Assembly: GCF_009177065.1 (NCBI RefSeq)
Contig: NZ_WEZF01000018.1
Coordinates: 62,001 to 126,000 of the forward strand
Source: Tautonia marina
GTDB lineage: Bacteria > Planctomycetota > Planctomycetia > Isosphaerales > Isosphaeraceae
Direction: 5' to 3'
DNA length: 64,000 nt
The notes beneath the pieces are model-generated. The model saw nothing but the letters and a program-made list of their open reading frames with translations. It was not told where the DNA came from and made no database searches. This document shows positions 52,271-61,976 of this stretch, piece by piece. The position numbers and the translations under genes were made by a program. The first letter of the stretch is position 1. Each line of letters begins with the position of its first letter.

Positions 52271-53349
52271 GCCTTGCCGTTGAGGCCGTTCGAGATCGCC
52301 TGCGGGCCATCTCCGAAGGTTGGAACCGCTTCTGGTTCGCACCGGCCGACCCGACCTTGCTCGGCGTGCTTCGCGTGCTCGCCGGCCTGATGTTGCTCTA
52401 CACTCACGCCGTCTGGGGCCTGGCCCTCAACGACTTCTTCGGCCCCGACGCCTGGCTCAGTGTCGAACTGGTCCGCACGCTCCAGGAATACCAGTTCGCC
52501 TATTCGTTCTGGTGGTGGATCGAGCCCGAATGGATGTGGACCGCCTACGGTCTCTCGATGCTCATTCTGGCGATGTTCACCGTGGGGCTCTGGACGCGAG
52601 TGACCTCGGTCCTCTCCCTGATCATCGCCATCTCGTTCGCCCATCGAACGCCTGAAGCCCTGTTCGGCCTTGATCAGATCAACGTGATGCTCACGCTGTA
52701 TCTGACGATCGGCGATGCCGGCCGCGCCGTCTCGGTCGATCGCTGGCGAGCCCGGCGCCGAGGGGTGACACAGGCCGCCCCCAGTTCCCGGGCAAACCTG
52801 GGCAAGCGGTTAATTCAAGTGCACATGTGCACGATCTACTTCTTCGCCGGGATTTCGAAACTCCAGGGGCTGGCCTGGTGGAACGGCGAGGCGATGTGGC
52901 TGGCGTTTGCGAACCTGGAATACCAGTCGATGGATATGACCTGGCTGGCCGGGCATCCATTGCTGATCAACCTGGCGACCCACACGACGATCCTCTGGGA
53001 AATCTTCTTCTGCGCCTTGATCTGGAACCGGAACTGGCGGCCGGTGATGCTCGCCGGAGGCACGGCGATGCACCTGGGCATCGGCGCCTGCCTGGGCATG
53101 TGGACGTTCGGCCTGATCATGCTCGTTGGCTGTGCGTCGTTCCTGCCGAATGAACGGGTCAGGCAACTTGTGGAAGCACTGGCCACCCGGCGATCTCGCG
53201 CCGTGCCGGTCTCCTTCCCGATCGCCGCGAGCCCACAGGCTGCCTCGTCTGCCCTGCTCGGCGGACCTCATCAGGCAATGCCTATTGTAGTGACGGTCGA
53301 TTACGGCCCGCACCGATCCGCGAACGGGTCGCAACGCTTCCAGGGATGA
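52255..53349 (+). CDS. HTTM-domain (vitamin K-dependent gamma-carboxylase-like) membrane protein
   Basis: 364 residues with about 6-7 membrane helices. Family features are TLLGVLRVLAGLMLLYTHAVWGL, a HRTPEALFGLDQIN loop, LIQVHMCTIYFFAGISKLQG (His/Lys motif shared with VKGC-type proteins) and the W-rich ALIWNRNWRP region. Vertebrate VKGC carboxylates Glu using reduced vitamin K; bacterial HTTM proteins share the membrane fold but their reaction is unknown. A C-terminal cytoplasmic tail of about 50 residues is of no known domain. Overlaps the preceding gene by 16 bp. Confidence 0.88.
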   Translation: MGRAVSLAVEAVRDRLRAISEGWNRFWFAPADPTLLGVLRVLAGLMLLYTHAVWGLALNDFFGPDAWLSVELVRTLQEYQFAYSFWWWIEPEWMWTAYGLSMLILAMFTVGLWTRVTSVLSLIIAISFAHRTPEALFGLDQINVMLTLYLTIGDAGRAVSVDRWRARRRGVTQAAPSSRANLGKRLIQVHMCTIYFFAGISKLQGLAWWNGEAMWLAFANLEYQSMDMTWLAGHPLLINLATHTTILWEIFFCALIWNRNWRPVMLAGGTAMHLGIGACLGMWTFGLIMLVGCASFLPNERVRQLVEALATRRSRAVPVSFPIAASPQAASSALLGGPHQAMPIVVTVDYGPHRSANGSQRFQG

Positions 53350-53448
53350 ACATCTCGATTGATCCACGAACGTCCGGGAGCCTGATCGTCGCCAGCGTTG
53401 CGTCGATCGCTGCTCCCGGACGATTGCTCGACGACAATCCTGACGTGC

Positions 53449-54213
53449 TCAGCCCCGGCCGACAAACGGCATCCCGGCGGCCATGACGGTCAGGAATAGG
53501 ACATTGGCCTCCGGCGGCAGGCTGGACATATAAAGGACGGCTCGGGCGACGTGTTCGGGGTCGATCGTCGGTTCGGTGGCGATGGAACCGTCGGCCTGTC
53601 GGACACCGCCCTGCATGCGGGCGGTCATCTCGGTGGCGGCGTTGCCGATGTCGATCTGACCGCAGGTGATGCCGAACGCTCGGCCGTCGAGGGCGGTCGA
53701 GCGGGTCATCCCCGTAATTGCGTGCTTCGCCGCCGTGTATGGGGCGGAATGGGGCCTCGGCACGTGAGCCGACACCGATCCATTGTTGATGATCCGCCCC
53801 CCTTGCGGCTCCTGACGTTTCATGAATCGAAACGCCTCTCGGGTGCAAAGGAACGTGCCGGTCAGGTTCACGTCGATGACCCGCCGCCACTGATCGAGCG
53901 TCAGGTCTTCGAGCGGAACCGCCGGAGCCCCCGTCCCCGCGTTGTTGAACAGCAGGTCGATGCGGCCGAACGCCCGGTTCGTGGCCTCAAAGAGTGCTTG
54001 AACGGAGTCGGGATCGGTCACGTCGGTCGGCACGGCAATCGCCCGCGATCGCGCTTCCCCGGCGCGCTCGACCGTTTCTTCCAGGGCCTCGGCCCGTCGT
54101 CCCGCGAGCGCGACCGAGTAGCCCTCAGCCAGTAACGCAAGGGCCGTCACTCGCCCGATGCCCGACCCCGCACCGGTGACAATCGCCGCTTTGCCGATCT
54201 CGGTGGATTCCAT
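53449..54213 (-). CDS. SDR-family oxidoreductase
   Basis: 254 residues, classical SDR: nucleotide motif [25 protein letters not shown], Ser in [10 protein letters not shown] and [11 protein letters not shown] (Tyr-x-x-x-Lys). The lengths and motifs fit NAD(P)H alcohol/ketone oxidoreductases, but the substrate cannot be assigned. Followed by tRNA-Val on the same strand upstream, another SDR lies beyond it. Confidence 0.88.
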   Translation of the reverse strand: MESTEIGKAAIVTGAGSGIGRVTALALLAEGYSVALAGRRAEALEETVERAGEARSRAIAVPTDVTDPDSVQALFEATNRAFGRIDLLFNNAGTGAPAVPLEDLTLDQWRRVIDVNLTGTFLCTREAFRFMKRQEPQGGRIINNGSVSAHVPRPHSAPYTAAKHAITGMTRSTALDGRAFGITCGQIDIGNAATEMTARMQGGVRQADGSIATEPTIDPEHVARAVLYMSSLPPEANVLFLTVMAAGMPFVGRG

Positions 54214-54290
54214 CAGCCTGCCTCCTCCATCACCCTCCTGGTGATGCGCCCCCCTGGGACGAGCTTGTGAAGGAGACCAAGCGGGCGAAG

Positions 54291-54364
54291 TGGGCGATGA
54301 GGGATTCGAACCCCCGACATCCTGTGTGTAAAACAGGCGCTCTAACCAGCTGAGCTAATCGCCC
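54291..54364 (-). tRNA. tRNA-Val (anticodon TAC)
   Basis: 74-nt cloverleaf on the minus strand. Acceptor GGGCGAT pairs with ATCGCCC; D-arm GCTC-AGCTGGTTA-GAGC; anticodon arm CCTGT-TTTACAC-ACAGG gives anticodon TAC; T-arm GGGGG-TTCGAAT-CCCTC. Discriminator A; no encoded CCA, so it must be added post-transcriptionally. Confidence 0.97.
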
Positions 54365-54417
54365 GAGGGAATCGTGAGAAGGTATTCTAGCGGCAAGGGA
54401 GCGCTGATGGCAAATTC

Positions 54418-55305
54418 TCAGGAGGAGGAAGCGTCGGGCGGGGCGGAATTGGTCGCGCGTTGCTCAGCGGCGGCGAGGGCGGGGGCATCGGCGTAGAGCC
54501 GTCGGGTCCAGCGGCCGAAGCCCCAGTCGACGAAGCCGGGAACGATGCGATTGACGGCCAGAAGCAGGCGTCCTCGGGAGGTCAGGGTCAGCTCGCGGCG
54601 ACCGCGACGCAAGGCGCGGAGTCCGGCCTGGGCAACGGCGTCGGGGGGCATGCTGCGGTGAGATTCGGTTTTGTAGATGGCGGTGTGGACAACCACGTTG
54701 CGCTCGAATCCGGTGGTGGTGAAACCGGGGTTGAGGAGCATGACGTGGATGCCGTCGATCGTCCACTCGGCGCGGAGGGCTTCGGTCAGGCCGGCAACGG
54801 CGAACTTGCTGGCCGAGTATTCGGGTCGGCCGGGCAAGCCGCGGCGGGCGACAATGGAGCCGATGTTGAGCAACGAGGGGCGATCGCCTCGGCGGAGCAT
54901 CGGCAAGGTCCCCCGACACATTTCGGCCAGGGCGAAGACGTTGATCTCGAAGACATCACGCATCACCGAGGGCGCGTGAGACTCGAACCGCCCATAGGCC
55001 CCGACCCCGGCGGCGTTGATGACCAGATCGAGGGCACCGTCGAACCGCTCGGCCGTGGCATCGAGGAGCGACCGGCGGGAGTCGGCGTCGGTCAGGTCGG
55101 CGGGAACGGCAAGGATCTGATCGGCGGAGGCACCGGCGGCCTTCAGATGCTCGACCTCTGTTGCGAGGCGATCGGCCGATCGACCGGTTACGACCAGTCG
55201 GGCGCCGTCGGCGGCCAGCAATCGAGCGAAGGCGGCACCGATTCCGGACGATGCTCCGGTAATCAGGCAGCGCGCGGCCTGGAACGAGTCTCGACGACGG
55301 GGCAT
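54418..55305 (-). CDS. SDR-family oxidoreductase, DltE-like
   Basis: 295 residues. TGASSGIGAAFARLL, NAAGVGAYGRF, Ser in LNIGSIVARRG and YSASKFAVAGL; C-terminal extension (about 245-295) with a hydrophobic stretch VNRIVPGFVDWGFGRW that is common in DltE/YqjQ-type SDRs. It may act on a lipid or membrane-linked substrate (inference). Separated from the other SDR by tRNA-Val, so probably two transcripts. Confidence 0.85.
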   Translation of the reverse strand: MPRRRDSFQAARCLITGASSGIGAAFARLLAADGARLVVTGRSADRLATEVEHLKAAGASADQILAVPADLTDADSRRSLLDATAERFDGALDLVINAAGVGAYGRFESHAPSVMRDVFEINVFALAEMCRGTLPMLRRGDRPSLLNIGSIVARRGLPGRPEYSASKFAVAGLTEALRAEWTIDGIHVMLLNPGFTTTGFERNVVVHTAIYKTESHRSMPPDAVAQAGLRALRRGRRELTLTSRGRLLLAVNRIVPGFVDWGFGRWTRRLYADAPALAAAEQRATNSAPPDASSS

Positions 55306-55339
55306 GGACGTGACGGACTCCTCAGGGGTCGGGGAACTC

Positions 55340-55738
55340 TCAGCGGACGAGCGACTCGTCGGCCCCGCCTTGCACCTCGGTCGTCACCAGTCTCGGGTTG
55401 CGACTGAGGGGATTCCAGCCGCCGCCGGCCATCGGGCCGGAACTGGGACGACTGATGACCACCCGAGAGGATCGGGAGTTGCTGGTCACCAGGTCGGGCT
55501 CGGCCGAGACGGACGAGCGCGGGGCCTCGGCCCGAGCCACCAGCGAGGGGCTCTGCGTGACGACCCGGCTGGGGATCTCGCAAACGTCGTCGAGGATGAC
55601 GGTTTCTCCCGGAACCACATAGGCCGGGGAGGTGCCATAGTAGTGATTGTGCGTGCAACCGGTCGCGAGGGCCAGGCTGGCGAGGGCCAGGGCCCGTCCC
55701 GCGGGACCGGGGCGGCGCGACGTCGAGGGGCGTCGCAT
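55340..55738 (-). CDS. Small lipoprotein
   Basis: 132 residues: basic start (MRRPSTSRRPG), hydrophobic segment and lipobox ATGC (Cys at about 28, ALATGCTHNHYY), then a Ser/Pro/Val-rich part without a known domain. The composition is that of an exported protein. It ends 34 bp upstream of the start of the SDR on the same strand and may be co-transcribed with it. Confidence 0.65.
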   Translation of the reverse strand: MRRPSTSRRPGPAGRALALASLALATGCTHNHYYGTSPAYVVPGETVILDDVCEIPSRVVTQSPSLVARAEAPRSSVSAEPDLVTSNSRSSRVVISRPSSGPMAGGGWNPLSRNPRLVTTEVQGGADESLVR

Positions 55739-55977
55739 GGCGATCTCCTGTGCCGAGGGAGGGTCCGCCCCGGGCCGGGTGCCGGGTGAGTGGGCGAGCC
55801 GTCCTGCTCGCTCTGAGGCTCACTCGGGTCGATTCCGGGGATCGGCCGGTTTGGATTTTGGGCCGCGCGCTCAGAACGCTCAACAGAGGGAGATCGGAAG
55901 ACGTGGCGGGGCCATCCGGCCGGCGGGGGACTGTACCCGAACGGCCCGAATCGGCCAACCGGAATTTTCCGAAGTGA

Positions 55978-56703
55978 TCATGAGCCCTTGATCGCTCGCC
56001 GCTTGGCGGGAGGCAACGCCTGCTGAGCGACCTCAATCGCCTGTTCCAGTCGTTCCCGGATCAACTGGGTCGCGTCCTCGGGCGAGAGGCCGTCGAGTTC
56101 CTCGGGAGCGATGCTCGGCGCGAGGTGCAAGCGAAGCGGGTAAGGGCGGGGAAGTTTTTGATCGCGGGGCCACGATTCGAACGTGCCGGCGATCCCGGCC
56201 GGGATGATCGGCACGCGGGCTCGGGTCGCCAGGGCGGCAATGCCGGGCTTTAACTCCTGGAGCGTGCCGTCGGGCGATCGGGTTCCTTCGGGGAAGAACG
56301 TAACGATGCCACCGGCCTTGAGCCGGCGAAGGGTTTCCTTGAACCCCTGCGATCCGAAGCCGTCTCGCTGGATCGGGAAGGCACCGTAAAACCGGAGGAA
56401 GCCCCCAAATTTCGGTGAAAAGAGCGATGACCGCGCCACGAAGTTCACCGGGCGGCGCACCCCGCTGCCCAGCACCAGGACATCCCAGAAGCTCATGTGG
56501 TTCGAGACGAGCAAGGCCGCTCCGCGTTCCGGGACATTCTCTTGCCCCGAAACGTGGAACCCGCCGTAGCAGGCCGCAAATGCTCGGATGAGCCACTGAG
56601 TGAAGCGGTAGCCGACCCGTCGAGACCACGGGCGATCAAACCGGGGAACCTCGTCCGGGTCGCGGCGGCGCGTCGAGGGTGTGGCCGATTCGGGGGCAGT
56701 CAT
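55978..56703 (-). CDS. plsC: 1-acylglycerol-3-phosphate acyltransferase
   Basis: 241 residues from ATG 56703 (MTAPESATPSTRR), which overlaps the cmk stop by 4 bp (ATGA); longer open frame upstream runs inside cmk. PlsC signatures: NHMSFWD (H-x4-D, catalytic), VARSSLFSPKFGG, FPEGTRSPDG (substrate binding) and IIPAGIAGT. Adds the second acyl chain to lysophosphatidic acid at the membrane. The operon with cmk is common in bacteria. Confidence 0.95.
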   Translation of the reverse strand: MTAPESATPSTRRRDPDEVPRFDRPWSRRVGYRFTQWLIRAFAACYGGFHVSGQENVPERGAALLVSNHMSFWDVLVLGSGVRRPVNFVARSSLFSPKFGGFLRFYGAFPIQRDGFGSQGFKETLRRLKAGGIVTFFPEGTRSPDGTLQELKPGIAALATRARVPIIPAGIAGTFESWPRDQKLPRPYPLRLHLAPSIAPEELDGLSPEDATQLIRERLEQAIEVAQQALPPAKRRAIKGS

Positions 56704-57398
56704 GACTGTGGAGGCTCCGGAAAGCATGTCTCGCCCGAACAGCGACGGGCCGCGGTCTCGACGATCGTGGCGATCTCGTCGATGGTCCGGCCGGTCGTGT
56801 CGATCAGGGTTGCATCGTCGGCTGGACGTAAGGGGGCGATGGCGCGTTCGGTGTCTTCGGCGTCGCGTCGCAGCTGGTCGCGGAGCACGTCCTCGAACGA
56901 AATGGACTCGCCACGCTGGAGGAACTCGGCGTGACGGCGGCGGGCCCGTTCGGTCGGGTCGGCGGTGAGAAAGAACTTGCAAGGGGCGTCGGGGAAGACG
57001 ATCGTCCCTTGATCGCGGCCCTCGGTAATCGTGTCGTTCTCGGCGGCAAAGGCCCGTTGCCACGAGGCGAGCACCTGGCGCACGCGAGGGTTCTCGGCGG
57101 CGAATCGGGTGACTCGTGTGACCTCGACCGTGCGAATCTCGCGGGTTACGTCCTGGTCATCGAGCAAGACCTGCCCCGGAGGCATCGTCACGGTGACACG
57201 ACCAGCCAGCGCGCCGAGGGCCTCCTCGTCGGCCAGGTCGATCCCCGCTCGCAAGGCGGCCAGGGCCACCGAGCGGTACATCGCCCCCGTATCGAGCAGC
57301 CTCCAGCCGAGCCGGTCGGCCACGATCCGGGCCACGGTACTTTTCCCCGAGCCGGCCGGCCCATCAATGGTCACCACGCGCCGCATAAGAATCGTCAC
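56700..57398 (-). CDS. cmk: Cytidylate kinase
   Basis: 232 residues. P-loop GPAGSGKSTVARIVADRL (about 15-28), Arg-rich and Asp positions RDQGTIVFPDAPCKFFLTAD and RRRHAEFLQRGE of the CMP-binding and lid regions, and DTGAMYRSVALAAL. Phosphorylates CMP/dCMP. Start is MTILMRRVVTIDGPAG; the inner ATG at 57386 (MRRVV) fits the family start. The 4-bp overlap with plsC suggests coupled translation. Confidence 0.96.
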   Translation of the reverse strand: MTILMRRVVTIDGPAGSGKSTVARIVADRLGWRLLDTGAMYRSVALAALRAGIDLADEEALGALAGRVTVTMPPGQVLLDDQDVTREIRTVEVTRVTRFAAENPRVRQVLASWQRAFAAENDTITEGRDQGTIVFPDAPCKFFLTADPTERARRRHAEFLQRGESISFEDVLRDQLRRDAEDTERAIAPLRPADDATLIDTTGRTIDEIATIVETAARRCSGETCFPEPPQS

Positions 57399-57525
57399 TC
57401 CTCCCGTCGAGAATCGCCTTCGGCCACGAACACGGGATTAAGTCTAGCGATTCCCGAGCCCGAGCGGGAGGGATGGAACCCTTTGTCTGCGGCTTCGATC
57501 AGGGGACGCCGAGTCCTTCGGCTGG

Positions 57526-58842
57526 TCAGCGCCGCTGGCGCATGGTGGCGGTGACGATCTTGAGCTGGATGACGTTGGTCAGGTTGTTGCACTGGAGCAA
57601 GAACAGCGCGAAGGTGCCATCCCCTCGGAGCGTTTCGTGGGTGAACTGCGAGAGGGCGTGCAGCTTGATGCGGACAACGCGGTCGAGCAGTTCGCGGAGG
57701 CGGCGCGGGTCGTCGGTATCCATCTGCTCGCGTTCAATCGCAGCAGTCTGTTCGAGGAACAGGTCGAGGCGTTCCTTCTGGGCACGCACTTCCTCCTGCG
57801 TCTCGCGTTCCCGGACCCGTCGCCAGCGGTCCCAGATCAGGTAAGCGCCAGCGGCCATCGCAAAGAGTAATTCCTTGAGCGCCGAGAGGGATTCGAGCAC
57901 CGTGGCCGTCCAGCCGAGATGATCGAACGGATCGAAGAAGGCCCGAGCATTCGGATGCATCGGCGCCGGCTGCCAGTCGAGCGCCTGGGAGCGTGGAATA
58001 AGGTCGGGGAAGTCCCAGGGGCCGATCTCAGCGTAGAGGGCTTCGAGCGTTTCCTCGACCAACCGAGCGGAGGCATCGGCCCGAGTGGCGAGAAAGGCGG
58101 TCGTGGCGATCGTCGGCACCGGCTCGGGAGGAATCCGAGGAGTCTCGGAGAACAGGCCCCGCGGAATGGTGATCGCGTGGTAATGGTAATGGATCAGTGC
58201 GATCGCCTCGGCATCCAGGACGGGAACGAGGACGTACTGCCCTTCGGCCAGCAATCGGCGCAACGCACGATTGCTGGAGTTGGTCGTCACGATCGCCGCG
58301 TCCAGCTCGTCGTCGAACTGAAGATGCTCGAAGCCGACCGATCGGGCGTCGAGTTCGAGGTCGTAGTGGTCGAGCAGATGTCGAGCACTGATCTGCATGC
58401 CCGACCCCGGATCTCCCACCGCGACGCAACGGCCCCGCAGATCCTCAATCGTCTCGATCCCTCGGTCCGCCCGAGCGACGACATGCACGACGTCCGGAAA
58501 CAGCGGGGCAATCATCACCAGGCCGCGGAGCGAGACCGAACCTCCCTGCAAGATCGCCAGGTCGGCGCGACGGTCGGGGTCGTCGGCCAACAGCATCTCT
58601 CGACTCGCGAGCGATCCCTCGGAAGTCAGGACTTCCACAGGTCGACCGAGTCTGCGCTCGACGGCCGGGCCGAGCCGTCGGGCGAACTCATGGTAACGGC
58701 CTTCGACGTGGCCCGACGCAATCCGGAGGGTCCGGGGCAGCCATTCCCGAGTGAGGAACCAGGTCACGGCCGAGCCGATCAGCACCGCGAGCATCGCATA
58801 GGCGACCCCGCGCCGGACCATCCGAGAACGTCGTCGCGCCAT
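57526..58842 (-). CDS. TAXI-type TRAP solute-binding protein with C-terminal membrane/coiled-coil extension
   Basis: 438 residues. An N-terminal membrane anchor (VAYAMLAVLIGSAVTWFLT) precedes a TAXI domain (about 38-300): IASGHVEGRYHEFARRLG, AILQGGSVSLRGL, LRGRCVAVGDPGSGM, DAAIVTTNSSN. Then a second hydrophobic helix near 335 (LKELLFAMAAGAYLIW) and a charged coiled coil (RRVRERETQEEVRAQKERLDL...) extend to the C-terminus. No TRAP permease genes lie nearby. TAXI proteins normally bind small organic acids for TRAP transporters; a membrane-anchored orphan with a coiled coil could be a sensor instead (inference). It is 127 bp downstream of cmk and separate from it. Confidence 0.8.
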   Translation of the reverse strand: MARRRSRMVRRGVAYAMLAVLIGSAVTWFLTREWLPRTLRIASGHVEGRYHEFARRLGPAVERRLGRPVEVLTSEGSLASREMLLADDPDRRADLAILQGGSVSLRGLVMIAPLFPDVVHVVARADRGIETIEDLRGRCVAVGDPGSGMQISARHLLDHYDLELDARSVGFEHLQFDDELDAAIVTTNSSNRALRRLLAEGQYVLVPVLDAEAIALIHYHYHAITIPRGLFSETPRIPPEPVPTIATTAFLATRADASARLVEETLEALYAEIGPWDFPDLIPRSQALDWQPAPMHPNARAFFDPFDHLGWTATVLESLSALKELLFAMAAGAYLIWDRWRRVRERETQEEVRAQKERLDLFLEQTAAIEREQMDTDDPRRLRELLDRVVRIKLHALSQFTHETLRGDGTFALFLLQCNNLTNVIQLKIVTATMRQRR

Positions 58843-58887
58843 CGGCCGGGTCTCGACGAGGAGAAATCGCGATGCCGATCGGCACGA

Positions 58888-59352
58888 TTACACCGAATGA
58901 GCCGCAGTGGAGGGTTCGTCGCTTTCAATCGGCAAGCGTCCGGAAAAGCCCGAATGCAGCTCGTGCCAGTGAGACACCTCGGGCTCGCCGAGCTTCCAGC
59001 AGAGGTAGACCTCGCGGCCGTCCTTGAGACTCGGGAAATCGCAGAGGCCGTTGTGGGCCCCTTTCAGCTCAACCCCGAGGGTTTCCAGCTCGTGCAGATA
59101 GCGTCGGAACGTCGCCTGTTCGGCAGAAAGCTCCGCGCGTCGGCTTTCCAGCTCGGCGTCGTAGGGGTCGTCTTCGGGACGGGAGGTCCGCCGACGATCG
59201 AGCACGGGGGTCAGGCGTTGCTCCAGGTCACTGACGACCTGCCACTGACGAACAATATCGGCCACGATCGCCCGCACGAGCGGCAAGGCGCGATTGGCTT
59301 CTTCGACGGTAAAATGGCGTCGATCAGGCTGATCCGATTTCGGTAATGCCAT
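58888..59352 (-). CDS. DUF2203-family protein
   Basis: 154 residues from ATG 59352 (MALPKSDQPDRR). It has the family motifs FTVEEANRALPLVR and the C-terminal GLCDFPSLKDGREVYLCWKLGEPEVSHWHELHSGFSGR, with the conserved Trp/His/Glu residues that suggest a metal or small-ligand site. The function is not known. Lies 45 bp downstream of the TAXI-like gene stop region, on the same strand. Confidence 0.85.
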   Translation of the reverse strand: MALPKSDQPDRRHFTVEEANRALPLVRAIVADIVRQWQVVSDLEQRLTPVLDRRRTSRPEDDPYDAELESRRAELSAEQATFRRYLHELETLGVELKGAHNGLCDFPSLKDGREVYLCWKLGEPEVSHWHELHSGFSGRLPIESDEPSTAAHSV

Positions 59353-59663
59353 GGCGCGAATCTCATGCGTGAGGGTCAAATTGACCCGTTCCGGCGATCG
59401 TGCAACAGGGGCATTGCGAGCGTTTCGACGGTCGGCAGACCCGTAACGAGTTTCGAGCAGAGCGCAAGTCGAACGCCCCGGTCGTTCCGGCGGTCGCGAC
59501 ATCGTCGTCTGGGGAAGATGTTCACGGAACGTCCGTCATCGTTCCCCAAATCGGGCGTGCGATTCAGTCGTCGTTGTGGATGAACCTACTTGCATTATAG
59601 AAGGCCCGGCCCGACCCGCAAGGTCGCGCCGACCGCCGGCTTGGGAAGAACCGTTGCCTTCAA

Positions 59664-61391
59664 TCACCCTGAGCGACGATTGCGTAGCCGCCGAGCCACC
59701 TCCGAGAGGCTTGCCGTATTCAAAACATGCTCGGGTCCAAGCCCGGCGCGTCGGGCAACGCCGATGCCGAACTCCAGGTCATCGAGGCCCCCGGTGGAGT
59801 GGGCGTCGGGGTTGATGACGAGCGTGATCCCGTGCTCGCGAGCCCGCCGGGCGTGCGGGGCGTCGAGATCGAGGCGGTGCGGGTTGGCGTTGATCTCGAT
59901 CATCGTTCCGGCCTCGGCCGCCGCATCAATCACCGCGTCGAGATCGACGGCATAGGCGTCTCGACGGAGTAACAGCCGGCCCGACGGATGACCGAGCATC
60001 GTGACCAGCGGATGGCGCAATGCCTGAACAATTCGATCGGTCATCACGTCCCGAGACTGCCCAAAGCTGGAATGCACGCTGGCGACGACATAATCGAACC
60101 CTTCGAGCACGTCGTCCGGATAGTCGAGCGACCCGTCGGGCAGGATGTCGCACTCGATCCCTTTGAACAGCCGGAACTCCCGCCCAAACGTCTCGTTCAA
60201 CCGATCGATCTCATCCCACTGGCGACGAACCCGATCCATGCTCAGGCCGTTGGCATAGCCGGCCGATCGGGAGTGGTCGGCGATTCCCAGATAGGTCAGG
60301 CCGCGCTGCCGGGCGGCCTCGGCCATTTCGAGCAAGGTGTTGCCGCCGTCGCTCCAGTCGGTATGGCAGTGAAAGGTGCCTCGCAGGTCGCTTCGCTCGA
60401 TCAAGGGGGGAATCGGGCCGCGCTCGGCCAGGTCGAACTCTCCGTGGTCTTCGCGCAGTTCGGGAGGAATGAAGTGCAGCCCCAGCGCCTCAAACAATTC
60501 GGCCTCGGACTGGCAAGGGATCGGCCCGTCGGGGCCTTCCAGGGCATATTCATTGAGCCGGAGCCCCCGGGCAATCGCCCGACGACGCATGGCGATGTTG
60601 TGCGCCTTCGATCCGGTGAAGTAGTGCAAGGCGAACGGGAACTGAGCGGGAGTCACCCCCCGCAAGTCGCACTGCACGCCACGGGCCAGGCGAACGCTCG
60701 CCTTGGTCGGCCCGTGGGCGAGCACGCCGGCCACCTCGGGAAGCGCGACGAACAGATCGAGTACCGGCGCGGGGTCGTTCGCCGCGAACAGCACGTCGAG
60801 ATCGCCGATCGTCTCCACCCGGCGGCGCAGACTCCCACAAACCTCAACCTGTTCCACTCCGGGAGCCTGACGCACCGCCTCGACGATCGGCGTCACCAGC
60901 CGGAGCGCCGTGCTTTGCAAGATGCGGTCGCCCGACGACTCCACAAAGGCAAGTCCTTCCAGGATCTTTTGCTGCGTCTTCGCCCCAAACCCCTTCAACC
61001 CGGCAATCGCCCCCGATTCCGCCGCCCGGCGGAGATCGGCAAGGCTGGTGATCGCCAGGGCTTCGTGCAGGGCCTTGATCTTCTTTGGCCCGAGGCCGGG
61101 AACCCGGAGCAAGGCCACCAGGCCCGGCGGCATCTGCTCGCGAAGCTCCTCCAGGGCCGAGAGCCGCCCGGTGGTCACCAGCTGGATGATCTTCGACTGG
61201 ATCGTCTCACCAATGCCGGGGACCTCGGCGGCCAGTCGCCCGGAGGCGATCAGATCGTGCAAATCACCCCCAACGCCCCGAACGGCATCGGCGGCCGTAT
61301 GATACGCTCGGCACCGGAATGGGTTCTCTCCCTGGAGTTCCAGGAGCGTCCCCATCTCATCGAGCAGACGGGCCACGTCGTCAGCGAGCAT
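59664..61391 (-). CDS. polX: DNA polymerase X family protein with PHP domain (PolX)
   Basis: 575 residues. N-terminal helix-hairpin-helix region (LLELQGENPFRCRAYHTAADAV, IPGIGE-like loops, LRVPGLGPKKIKALHEALAI), Pol X palm (VCGSLRRRVETIGDLDVLFA, aspartates of the active site), fingers and thumb, then a C-terminal PHP exonuclease domain (FHCHTDWSDGGNTLLEMAEAAR, GIADHSRSAGYANG, EINANPHRLDLDA, INPDAHSTGGLDD) with metal-binding His/Asp. It fills short gaps in DNA repair with 3'-5' exonuclease activity. Length and domain order match bacterial PolX. Confidence 0.96.
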   Translation of the reverse strand: MLADDVARLLDEMGTLLELQGENPFRCRAYHTAADAVRGVGGDLHDLIASGRLAAEVPGIGETIQSKIIQLVTTGRLSALEELREQMPPGLVALLRVPGLGPKKIKALHEALAITSLADLRRAAESGAIAGLKGFGAKTQQKILEGLAFVESSGDRILQSTALRLVTPIVEAVRQAPGVEQVEVCGSLRRRVETIGDLDVLFAANDPAPVLDLFVALPEVAGVLAHGPTKASVRLARGVQCDLRGVTPAQFPFALHYFTGSKAHNIAMRRRAIARGLRLNEYALEGPDGPIPCQSEAELFEALGLHFIPPELREDHGEFDLAERGPIPPLIERSDLRGTFHCHTDWSDGGNTLLEMAEAARQRGLTYLGIADHSRSAGYANGLSMDRVRRQWDEIDRLNETFGREFRLFKGIECDILPDGSLDYPDDVLEGFDYVVASVHSSFGQSRDVMTDRIVQALRHPLVTMLGHPSGRLLLRRDAYAVDLDAVIDAAAEAGTMIEINANPHRLDLDAPHARRAREHGITLVINPDAHSTGGLDDLEFGIGVARRAGLGPEHVLNTASLSEVARRLRNRRSG

Positions 61392-61976
61392 CGCGAGGGC
61401 CTCAGAACGCAGGAACCAACCGTCGAAGTCCGCGGCTGCGTTGCATGGTAACGGATTCCAAGCCAGTCAGGCAGCCAGGGTCGCGGCGACGAACGAAGGG
61501 CTCCGACACCGGTTTTCACCCGATCGAGCGCGACTGGCCGCCCCTCAAACAAAATGGGACAGATCAGCGAGAAATTCCGAGTTGACAGGTTTGCAAGGGC
61601 TGAGTATTGTTCGCCGCGTCTTTGGGGCGACGGCACGGCAGCCGGGAGAACCGGACCGCGACGATTGCTCCCGGAGATCCGGAGTACGACCCGATGGCTC
61701 CGATGCCGGGGTCGGGCGCACACCTTTGATCGAGTTTGCTTCCTTGAGCGACCGTCCCGCCCTCGACACCCGTCGATTTTCGGATCGTCGGGAATGCCTC
61801 GGCTGCCCTCGGGCACAACGGACTGGATCGCCATGCGGACCGCGGACGAATTTTCGCCGATCCGCCCGCCGACAATCGCACCAGAGGATGGGTGTGAGAC
61901 GGGACGAGACGGCGAGCGTTGCAATTGTGAGGTCCGAGCGGGCTAATCCCGACGCGATCGGACCGAAGGAGTTTCC
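61392..61976. other. Intergenic region upstream of the PEP-CTERM gene
   Basis: 585 bp divergent region between polX and the PEP-CTERM gene. Open frames on both strands (for example 61554-61946 plus and 61564-61881 minus) lack any signature and are probably chance. ACCGAAGGAG lies 9 bp before ATG 61977, giving a good ribosome binding site. No promoter was clear. Confidence 0.5.
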
